The notes under the pieces: generated by a model | The model's database searches: none | Seen by the model: only the letters and a program-made list of their open reading frames with translations | Told to the model about the DNA's origin: nothing | In this document: positions 1 through 6,273 of the stretch, piece after piece | Position numbering within the stretch: the stretch's first letter is position 1 | Layout: each line of letters opens with the position of its first letter | Program-made: the position numbers and the translations under genes | Origin: JBCDCU01 sp039180865 | GTDB taxonomy: Bacteria; Pseudomonadota; Alphaproteobacteria; Rhizobiales; JACESI01 | Assembly: GCA_039180865.1 (NCBI GenBank) | Contig: JBCDCZ010000142.1 | Location: 1-11,370 of the forward strand | Reading direction: 5' to 3' | DNA length: 11,370 nucleotides

Positions 1-66
1 AGGCGGGCACCTTCCATCGGTTATCGTGCCGCAATGACGACCGCCGCCAATTGCGTATTCGCGCCG

Positions 67-288
67 TTATGACTTCGCTTCGGTTCTCATAAAAACCGCG
101 TGCACCGAACGGCCCGTTACCCGCATGCCCATCGCAAATTGATCTTGCTTGCTGCATCTGTTTGACAATTGACTGGCATCAAACCCAGCAAAACTCACCT
201 TTCCGACTGGCTTGGAATCTACCATTGAACGGGTCTGAATACGATAAGGTGTTCCACTCAGCACCGTCTTGATCTCACTCAGCGGTTA
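67..288 (-). other. Unidentified minus-strand open frame, possible gene remnant
   Basis: The frame is open from a stop at 286-288 to the stop at 67-69. A GTG at 262-264 is the first plausible start and gives 65 residues. The translation has a balanced, protein-like composition (for example the stretch VGKVSFAGFDASQL), unlike the neighbouring shadow frames. I do not recognise the family. There is no clear ribosome binding site and the frame is short, so it could be the end of a decayed gene or a chance ORF. No function is proposed. Confidence 0.15.
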
Positions 289-339
289 AGAGCCCCAATT
301 CTTGTTGCCCGCAAGAGTCGCGTTGAAAATATGCGAAAA

Positions 340-357
340 TGTAAGACCTTAAGAACA
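340..357. promoter_or_regulatory. Candidate PpsR/CrtJ operator, distal
   Basis: The bases TGT (340-342) and ACA (355-357) are separated by exactly 12 bases. This matches the TGT-N12-ACA palindrome recognised by the photosynthesis repressor PpsR/CrtJ. It lies about 560 bases upstream of bchF, with no clear gene or promoter next to it. Six fixed bases will occur by chance about once in 4 kb, so this is only a candidate. Repressors of this family can act on distant paired sites through looping, and a second candidate lies at 755-772. Confidence 0.25.
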
Positions 358-754
358 TCGCAAAAACAGAACCACGCTTGGCACAGTGAATTGAACCGTT
401 GCGGAACGCCTCCTGGCGGCCAGACATCAAGTCGTATGACAGGATTAAGCAGGTGACAAATTCGCGATGGGTTAAGGTCCGCCATGGCTCCGAATTGGCG
501 CCCCCTCCCTCGCCCGCATCCAACTTATACGGAGGTGCCCGTTCGTCTCTCTGTGCCCGCAATTGGCAAGGCTAGACGGTGATTCGAGCACCACCGGACC
601 ACGACCCTCAAAATATAAATCCAGCTCCTTGGAAAGAATTCGTATTTCCAAGAGGAGGTCTACTTTCATCATAATATCAATTACATAAGGAATTTCGCGT
701 AAGATATGGTTCCGCCCCCGGATTGCGCGGAAAATCGATAATTTTTACCCCATA

Positions 755-772
755 TGTCAAAGTTACTAGACG
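755..772. promoter_or_regulatory. Candidate PpsR/CrtJ operator near the bchF promoter
   Basis: The sequence reads TGTC, ten bases, then GACG. The described consensus is TGTC-N10-GACA, so seven of the eight consensus bases match and only the last differs. The site ends ten bases upstream of the proposed -35 element at 783-788, a position suited to repression of the bch operon by oxygen or light. PpsR/CrtJ control of bchF operons is known in Rhodobacter. Its use here is inferred, because no ppsR gene is in view. Confidence 0.4.
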
Positions 773-787
773 TCAATAAAACTTGAC
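772..787. repeat. Inverted repeat overlapping the -35 element
   Basis: GTCAA (772-776) and TTGAC (783-787) form a perfect five-base inverted repeat around a six-base centre. The right arm is most of the proposed -35 hexamer, and the left arm begins on the last base of the candidate PpsR site. It could be a regulator site or a by-product of the TTGAC sequence. It does not match the FNR consensus, which is oriented TTGAT-N4-ATCAA. Confidence 0.3.
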
Positions 788-812
788 TATTCTTCGCCTC
801 GATCTCTAATAT
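783..812 (+). promoter_or_regulatory. Probable sigma70-type promoter of the bch operon
   Basis: TTGACT at 783-788 matches five of six bases of the -35 consensus. TAATAT at 807-812 is a good -10 element. The spacing is 18 bases. Transcription would begin near 819 and give a leader of roughly 97 bases before the bchF ATG at 916. It is the best promoter-like sequence upstream of the cluster and lies in an A/T-rich stretch with a candidate PpsR operator just upstream. No transcript data support it. Confidence 0.5.
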
Positions 813-842
813 TCAGACATGAGAAACCCGATCTGAGCCGTT

Positions 843-856
843 TTGCCGACCGGCAA
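843..856. repeat. Inverted repeat in the bchF leader
   Basis: TTGCC (843-847) and GGCAA (852-856) are perfect inverted complements separated by four bases. The element lies downstream of the proposed promoter, so it could be a small hairpin in the leader RNA or a short operator. A second short inverted repeat, CCGCC (887-891) and GGCGG (897-901), lies immediately before the bchF ribosome binding site and could partly occlude it. Confidence 0.25.
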
Positions 857-915
857 GCGTCGACACTTTTTGGGAACCTCATTTTCCCGCCGAGGGGGCG
901 GTACGGAGGAAGGGC

Positions 916-1716
916 ATGCGCCATTCAGCGGCCAGCCGAAATTCACAATATCGGGGACAAAACCGCCAAAAGACCGGCGGACGAATGGCGAATATGAATA
1001 CGGGTGCCCGACCAGTACAAACAGCGTCTACCATTGTTACCGTCGACGGAAGTGGCAAAAGAACGGACGCATCCCGACACGGGGAAGATGATCTCGATGC
1101 CGGTGGCCCGCAAGGCTGGCATGCAGTAAGACCGTTGGACGGCGTTCGCGCATCGAATGCAAACGTCAAGCGAGCAAAACCACTCTACACACCAGACGAA
1201 CAAAGGCGGCGAGACGAGACTGTCTGGACGCTGGTGCAAGGCATTCTTGCCCCTGTTCAGTTCATCGTTTTCCTTGTGAGCTTCGCACTGGTGGTGCGTT
1301 TCCTCGCAACCGGAGAAGGCTGGCTCCTGGCAACTCTGTCCGTCATATTCAAAACTCTCATCCTTTACACGATCATGATAACGGGCTCGGTCTGGGAAAA
1401 GGTCGTCTTCGGCAAGTATTTGTTTGCTGGTCCATTCTTCTGGGAGGACGTGGTCTCGATCCTCGTCCTTGCCCTTCACACCGCCTATCTTGCAGCCGTG
1501 ATCGCTGACACGATCAACCGGTCATTCATGGACCCGCAGGCACAGATGCTGCTCGCGCTCGCTGCCTATGCAGCCTACGTGATCAATGCGGCTCAGTTCC
1601 TATTGAAACTCAGAGCAGCACGTCTTCAGCGCGCAGAAATGCCCGAAACCGCGCTCGCTCTGCAACAGGTCAACACCAGCACTGTGACCGGCCAGCTTCC
1701 AGGGGTGTCATCATGA
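916..1716 (+). CDS. bchF: 3-vinyl bacteriochlorophyllide hydratase BchF with N-terminal extension
   Basis: BchF hydrates the 3-vinyl group of the chlorin ring to 3-hydroxyethyl, a late step towards bacteriochlorophyll a. The conserved protein starts near residue 89 with a PLYTPDEQRRRDE-type block. It continues through four hydrophobic segments (about residues 107-130, 140-160, 172-196 and 208-228), including the characteristic SVWEKVVFGKYLF and FFWEDV motifs, and ends with a conserved LLKLRAARLQ-like block. This core is about 178 residues, the normal size for the family. The preceding 88 or so residues are polar and unfamiliar. I keep the ATG at 916 because GGAGG at 905-909 is ideally spaced six bases before it. 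An in-frame ATG at 985 and a TTG at 1135 are alternatives with weak binding sites. It is the first gene of the operon. Its TGA overlaps the bchN ATG as ATGA. Confidence 0.93.
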   Translation: MRHSAASRNSQYRGQNRQKTGGRMANMNTGARPVQTASTIVTVDGSGKRTDASRHGEDDLDAGGPQGWHAVRPLDGVRASNANVKRAKPLYTPDEQRRRDETVWTLVQGILAPVQFIVFLVSFALVVRFLATGEGWLLATLSVIFKTLILYTIMITGSVWEKVVFGKYLFAGPFFWEDVVSILVLALHTAYLAAVIADTINRSFMDPQAQMLLALAAYAAYVINAAQFLLKLRAARLQRAEMPETALALQQVNTSTVTGQLPGVSS

Positions 1717-3014
1717 GCGAACAGCATGCTCCACTCGCTCAACAAAAGACGATTGCAGGATGTGCGGAACGACCGATTCTGCGGCAACGCGGACAGCACG
1801 AGGTCTTCTGCGGGCTGACGGGCATTGTTTGGCTCCACCGGAAAATCCAGGATGCTTTTTTTCTGATCGTCGGCTCACGGACTTGTGCGCACCTCATGCA
1901 GTCGGCGGCGGGTGTCATGATCTTTGCCGAACCGCGTTTCGCAACAGCGGTCATGGAAGAACGAGACCTGGCAGGCCTTGCCGACATGAACGACGAACTG
2001 GATCGCGTTGTCGACCGCCTCTTGGAACGCCGACCCGATATCAAGCTTCTGTTTCTCGTCGGCTCCTGCCCGTCAGAAGTCATCAAGCTTGACCTGTCGC
2101 GTGCTGCCGAACGCCTGTCGGTCAAACATAATCCTGGCGTGCGTGTTCTCAATTACACCGGAAGCGGTATCGAGACGACCTTTACCCAGGGGGAAGATCA
2201 GTGTCTGACAGCGTTGGTTCGCGACGGTCAAATACGATTGAACGACCAAACGAAGACTGCCTCCCTTGTCGTTGTCGGCTCCCTTGCCGACGTGGTTGAA
2301 GACCAGTTCAAACGCCTATTTGCAAAACTTGGCATCGAAGGCGTGGCGTTTCTTCCGGCCCGCAACTCGGAAGCCATGCCGGAAATCGGGCCGAACACTC
2401 GTTATCTCTTGGCCCAACCCTTTCTGACCGATACCGTCCGCGCGCTGGAAGATCGTGGCGCCTCACCAATCCGCGCCCCTTTACCACTCGGCGCCGAGGG
2501 GACCCGGGAATGGTTTGAGGCCGCGGCAAAGGCGTTCGCCATTGAGCCAGCACATGTCGCAGAAGTCCTCAGGGCGCCACTTGAGCGCGCCCGTCAGGCA
2601 CTTCTGAAATATCGAGACAAGCTCGCCGGAAAATCGGTGTTCTTCTTCCCGGACAGCCAGCTTGAAATCCCGCTCGCACGATTTCTCAACGCTGAACTGG
2701 ACATGCGGCCGATTGAAGTCGGGACACCCTATCTCAATCGAGATATCGTTGGTCCGGATCTTGAAAAACTCCCGTCAGAGACAGTGGTGAGTGAAGGCCA
2801 GGACGTCGATGCCCAACTTGATCGCTGCCACATGGCCTATCCGGACATAGCTGTCTGCGGTCTAGGGCTTGCCAATCCGCTGGAAGTCGAGGGGATTACG
2901 ACGAAATGGTCAATCGAACTCGTCTTCACACCGATCCAGGGCTTTGAGCAGGCCGGTGATCTTGCCGAACTCTTTGCGCGACCGCTGAACCGACGCACAA
3001 GGCTGGAGGTGTAG
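1713..3014 (+). CDS. bchN: Dark-operative protochlorophyllide reductase subunit BchN
   Basis: BchN pairs with BchB as the NB component of the light-independent protochlorophyllide reductase. This nitrogenase-like enzyme reduces the C17-C18 bond of protochlorophyllide. The 433-residue length is usual. Cysteines 33, 58 and 119 (in the FCGLTG, SRTCAH and GSCPSE contexts) have the same spacing as Cys26, Cys51 and Cys112 of the Rhodobacter capsulatus protein, which bind the NB [4Fe-4S] cluster together with an aspartate of BchB. The LNYTGSGIETTFTQGED segment is typical of the family. The start overlaps the bchF stop (ATGA), with an AGGGG sequence at 1701-1705 as a probable binding site. All ligands are present, so the protein should be functional. 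Confidence 0.97.
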   Translation: MSEQHAPLAQQKTIAGCAERPILRQRGQHEVFCGLTGIVWLHRKIQDAFFLIVGSRTCAHLMQSAAGVMIFAEPRFATAVMEERDLAGLADMNDELDRVVDRLLERRPDIKLLFLVGSCPSEVIKLDLSRAAERLSVKHNPGVRVLNYTGSGIETTFTQGEDQCLTALVRDGQIRLNDQTKTASLVVVGSLADVVEDQFKRLFAKLGIEGVAFLPARNSEAMPEIGPNTRYLLAQPFLTDTVRALEDRGASPIRAPLPLGAEGTREWFEAAAKAFAIEPAHVAEVLRAPLERARQALLKYRDKLAGKSVFFFPDSQLEIPLARFLNAELDMRPIEVGTPYLNRDIVGPDLEKLPSETVVSEGQDVDAQLDRCHMAYPDIAVCGLGLANPLEVEGITTKWSIELVFTPIQGFEQAGDLAELFARPLNRRTRLEV

Positions 3015-3018
3015 GGCG

Positions 3019-4602
3019 ATGCAGTTGACGGTATGGACATATGAAGGCCCGCCGCATGTGGGTGCCATGCGGGTCGCCACCGCTATGAAGGATGTGCACT
3101 ACGTTCTGCACGCTCCCCAAGGTGACACGTATGCAGACCTTCTCTTCACCATGATCGAACGGCGCACCAAACGCCCGCCTGTAACCTATACGACGTTTCA
3201 AGCGCGCGATCTTGGTGGCGACACGGCAGAACTCTTTAAAACAGCAGCGCAAAAGGCTTACGAGCGTTTTCAGCCGGCAGCAATGATTGTCGGCGCGAGC
3301 TGCACAGGTGAACTCATCCAGGACGACCCGGGTGGTCTTGCGCGGGCTCTCAAACTGCCGATCCCGGCGATCCCGGTCGAACTGCCTTCTTATCAACGAA
3401 AGGAAAACTGGGGTGCATCGGAGACGTTCTATCAGGTCGTCCGTCATCTCAACATCGGACGGGCTCAGGAGCAGCGCGACAACAAACCCGCGAACGCGCG
3501 CCCAAGCTGCAACATACTCGGACCGACGGCGCTCGGCTTCCGCCATCGCGATGATGTCAGCGAAATCACCCGGCTTCTTGAAAGAATCGGCGTTACGGTG
3601 AATGTGATTGCGCCTTATGACGCCAGCGCCTACGACATAACCCGCCTACCGGATGCCGACTTCAATGTGGTTCTTTATCCGGAAATCGCCCTATCAGCGG
3701 CCAATTGGTTGAAGCGGACGTTCCGCCAACCGATGATCACAACAGTCCCGATCGGGTATGGTGCGACTTGTGATTTCGTACGTGAGGTCGGCAGCCTGAC
3801 GGGGATCGACGTCACCCCCCTTCTAAGCGAAACCAATGCACGCCTTCCATGGTATTCGCGGTCAATCGACTCGACTTATCTTACGGGCAAACGCGTTTTT
3901 CTGTTCGGCGACGCCACGCATGTGAAAGCGCTGGCGCGGGTTGCAAGCGAGGAACTCGGTTTCGACGTCGTCGGCCTTGGGACCTATTCGCGTGAATTCG
4001 CCCGTGACCTCCGTGAAGTGGCTGAAAGCTATGGCCTCGAAGCCCTCATCACGGACGATTACCTTGAGGTTGAGGCCGCGATTGAGCAACTGCAGCCGGA
4101 GCTTGTTCTCGGCACCCAGATGGAACGCCATACGGCCAAGCGCCTTGCCATTCCGTGCGCCGTCATCTCAGCACCTGTTCATGTTCAGGATTATCCGGCC
4201 CGCTTTTCACCTGTCGCCGGTTTCGAGGGAGCGAATGTTCTCTTCGATACGCTCGTTCACCCGCTGACGATGGGCCTTGAAGAACATCTCCTGCACATGT
4301 TCCGCGACGATTTCGAGTTCAACGATGAAGCTGGGCCATCACACCTTTCCCACGGCAGCGGCAAACCGGTCGCAAGCCAGAGCCAATCTCCAGAAATCCA
4401 AATCGAACAGACGACAACAGACACAGCAGCCGCATCCGGCATCACCGTTTGGGAAACGGATGCGGAACGTGAATTAAAAAAGATCCCGTTCTTCGTACGC
4501 GGCAAGGCACGACGCAATACCGAGGCTTTTGCCCGGGAACGCGGCCTTTCAACGATCACACTCGACACGCTTTACGACGCCAAAGCGCATTTCGGAAAAT
4601 AG
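3019..4602 (+). CDS. bchB: Dark-operative protochlorophyllide reductase subunit BchB
   Basis: BchB forms the NB heterotetramer with BchN and holds much of the substrate pocket. The N terminus (LTVWTYEGPPHVGAMRVAT) is diagnostic. Asp36, in HAPQGDTYADLLF, matches the unusual aspartate ligand of the NB [4Fe-4S] cluster. Asp284, in YSRSIDSTYLTGKRVF, is the likely counterpart of the proton-donating Asp274 of R. capsulatus, shifted by about ten residues. A low-complexity Ser/Gln/Thr-rich linker at about 435-473 joins a C-terminal PCP_red domain (about 475-527). Total length is 527 residues, near the family norm. GGAGG at 3005-3009 precedes the ATG by nine bases, and the gap from bchN is four bases. 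The next gene is bchL rather than the usual bchH. Confidence 0.97.
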   Translation: MQLTVWTYEGPPHVGAMRVATAMKDVHYVLHAPQGDTYADLLFTMIERRTKRPPVTYTTFQARDLGGDTAELFKTAAQKAYERFQPAAMIVGASCTGELIQDDPGGLARALKLPIPAIPVELPSYQRKENWGASETFYQVVRHLNIGRAQEQRDNKPANARPSCNILGPTALGFRHRDDVSEITRLLERIGVTVNVIAPYDASAYDITRLPDADFNVVLYPEIALSAANWLKRTFRQPMITTVPIGYGATCDFVREVGSLTGIDVTPLLSETNARLPWYSRSIDSTYLTGKRVFLFGDATHVKALARVASEELGFDVVGLGTYSREFARDLREVAESYGLEALITDDYLEVEAAIEQLQPELVLGTQMERHTAKRLAIPCAVISAPVHVQDYPARFSPVAGFEGANVLFDTLVHPLTMGLEEHLLHMFRDDFEFNDEAGPSHLSHGSGKPVASQSQSPEIQIEQTTTDTAAASGITVWETDAERELKKIPFFVRGKARRNTEAFARERGLSTITLDTLYDAKAHFGK

Positions 4603-4617
4603 TGGAACCAAGAGACC

Positions 4618-5535
4618 ATGAACATCATCGACAAGCGCAAGACTTTCAATCCAGGCCTCAAGCCGCCATCGCGCGAAGACGGTGAAGGCAGCGTTCAGGT
4701 CAGCCTTGATCCGAACATCGAGATCGGCAATGCAAAAGTCTTCGCAGTCTATGGCAAAGGCGGCATCGGCAAGTCGACAACATCATCCAACCTGTCGGCC
4801 GCGTTTTCGAAGCTCGGCAAACGCGTGCTGCAGATCGGATGCGATCCGAAACACGATTCAACTTTCACGCTCACAAAGTGTCTCGTTCCAACAGTCATTG
4901 ATGCGCTTGAACAGGTCAATTTCCATGCCGAGGAACTGCGCATCGAAGACTTCGTCTATGAAGGCTTCAACGGCGTTATGTGCGTCGAAGCCGGTGGACC
5001 GCCGGCGGGGACAGGATGCGGCGGCTATGTGGTTGGCCAAACGGTCAAACTCCTGAAAGAGCACCACCTTCTGGAAGATACCGACGTCGTCATCTTCGAT
5101 GTTCTCGGCGATGTCGTCTGCGGTGGATTTGCGTCACCGCTCCAGCATGCGGAACGCGCCCTGATCGTGACGGCGAATGATTTCGATTCGATCTTTGCGA
5201 TGAACCGGATCGTGGCTGCAATTCGCGCAAAATCGAAGAACTACGATGTGCGCATTGGCGGCGTCATCGCAAACCGCTCGAAGGCGACCGACGAAATCGA
5301 TCGTTTCTGCGATGCGGTCGGCCTCGGTCGTCTTGCGCACATGCCGGATCTCGATGTCATCCGCCGCTCCAGGCTCAAGAAATCAACCTTGTTCGAAATG
5401 GAACCCTCCCCCGAACTCGAGGCAGTCCAGAACGAGTATCTCAAACTTGCCGCTCACCTCTTCACGGCAGGCGAGCAATACGATGCGGTTCCGATGAAGG
5501 ACCGCGAAATCTTCGATTTTCTCGGTTTCGACTGA
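4618..5535 (+). CDS. bchL: Dark-operative protochlorophyllide reductase ATPase BchL
   Basis: BchL is the NifH-like homodimeric ATPase that passes electrons to BchNB in an ATP-dependent way. The P-loop GKGGIGKST is at residues 46-54. Cys134 (TGCGGY) and Cys168 (DVVCGGF) are the two ligands that bridge the dimer [4Fe-4S] cluster. Their spacing matches Cys126 and Cys160 reported for R. sphaeroides, with an offset of eight. The DPKHDST and ANDFDSIFAMNRI blocks identify BchL rather than BchX or NifH. The length of 305 residues fits, including a polar N-terminal tail of about 38 residues before the fold. Only 15 bases separate it from bchB, with a weak AAGAGA-like binding site, so it is probably translated from the same transcript. 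The enzyme family is oxygen-sensitive. Confidence 0.97.
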   Translation: MNIIDKRKTFNPGLKPPSREDGEGSVQVSLDPNIEIGNAKVFAVYGKGGIGKSTTSSNLSAAFSKLGKRVLQIGCDPKHDSTFTLTKCLVPTVIDALEQVNFHAEELRIEDFVYEGFNGVMCVEAGGPPAGTGCGGYVVGQTVKLLKEHHLLEDTDVVIFDVLGDVVCGGFASPLQHAERALIVTANDFDSIFAMNRIVAAIRAKSKNYDVRIGGVIANRSKATDEIDRFCDAVGLGRLAHMPDLDVIRRSRLKKSTLFEMEPSPELEAVQNEYLKLAAHLFTAGEQYDAVPMKDREIFDFLGFD

Positions 5536-5556
5536 GCGACAAGACGGAATAAGGCC

Positions 5557-6273
5557 ATGCCGACGCAAAGCTACCAGGACCGAAAAAGCGAGCTCGAGAC
5601 CTATTTCGACCGGACCGCACTTGATGGCTGGAAGAAGTTGACATCAAACGAACCGGTGTCGGGTATTCGGGCGACGGTTCGCGCCGGTCGCGATCAAATG
5701 CGCGCGACCCTTCTTTCCTGGCTTCCCGATGACCTGCATGGCTACCGCATTTTGGATGCCGGGTGCGGCACGGGCGCACTTTCCATGCAGGCGGCCTTGC
5801 GCGGCGGCCGACTCACGGCAGTCGATATCTCGCATAACCTGATCGACCACGCGGTCGAGAAGCTCCCCTGTACGCCAGCGCGCGGGATGATTGATTTTCA
5901 GGTCGGCGATATGCTGAGCGAAGAGCTCGGCCACTTCGATTACGTCGTTGCGATGGATTCGCTCATTCACTACGGCACCGGCGATATTGTTCGCGCCCTT
6001 GCCAAACTCAGCGAACGCGTCCGGGCGGAAATCCTTTTCACCGTTGCACCGGCCACGACCGCGCTTCTTGCAATGCATACCGTCGGGAAGTTCTTCCCGC
6101 GCGCTGACCGAGCCCCTGCGATCCAACCTGTCGCACCGCGCGTCCTTGAGCGCGAGATCGCCCGAGAACCTGCCCTCTTCGGATGGCGGATAGCGGAAAG
6201 CAGCCGCGTCAAATCAGGCTTTTACATCTCGCAAGCCTTCCGGCTCGTTCGTGACGGAGAGGCCCGCGCATGA
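5557..6273 (+). CDS. bchM: Magnesium-protoporphyrin IX O-methyltransferase BchM
   Basis: BchM uses S-adenosylmethionine to methylate the ring-C propionate of Mg-protoporphyrin IX, making the monomethyl ester that AcsF uses. Residues 65-73 (ILDAGCGTG) are SAM-binding motif I. They are followed by the acidic AVDIS block and the MDSLIHYGTGDIV segment typical of BchM/ChlM. The 238-residue length is slightly above the family average. A GGAATAAGG sequence at 5546-5554 precedes the ATG, and 21 bases separate it from bchL. The stop overlaps the lhaA start as ATGA. BchM normally works directly after Mg-chelatase, whose H subunit stimulates it in Rhodobacter, so the absence of bchH just upstream is notable. 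Confidence 0.95.
   Translation: MPTQSYQDRKSELETYFDRTALDGWKKLTSNEPVSGIRATVRAGRDQMRATLLSWLPDDLHGYRILDAGCGTGALSMQAALRGGRLTAVDISHNLIDHAVEKLPCTPARGMIDFQVGDMLSEELGHFDYVVAMDSLIHYGTGDIVRALAKLSERVRAEILFTVAPATTALLAMHTVGKFFPRADRAPAIQPVAPRVLEREIAREPALFGWRIAESSRVKSGFYISQAFRLVRDGEARA

Larger units (their letters stand above)
1..915. other. Gene-poor region upstream of bchF
   Basis: I see no gene I can name in these 915 bases. Several short ORFs exist on both strands, but none shows a recognisable domain, and the ones between about 275 and 672 on the minus strand read like random translation. The stretch from about 660 to 820 is visibly richer in A and T than the coding DNA that follows, as expected of a promoter region. 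The first 72 bases are open on the plus strand and could be the tail of an upstream gene, but more than one frame is open there, so no call is possible. In many purple bacteria ppsR and ppaA/aerR lie upstream of bchF. I see no trace of either protein here. Confidence 0.6.

Noticed and set aside
162..190. TTGACA at 162-167 as a promoter -35 element
   Set aside because: No acceptable -10 element follows at 16-18 bases, and no gene starts downstream within a sensible distance.
275..672. Two overlapping minus-strand ORFs of 95 and 66 codons upstream of bchF
   Set aside because: No recognisable domain and no good ribosome binding site. The composition looks like random translation, and the two overlap in different frames.
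2926..3546. 206-codon minus-strand ORF opposite bchN/bchB
   Set aside because: It is the shadow of bchB with its conserved motifs. It is Arg- and Cys-rich with no domain and no start signal.
4603..4617. Possible bchH remnant between bchB and bchL
   Set aside because: Only 15 bases lie here and they show no similarity to coding sequence. The gene is absent rather than decayed.
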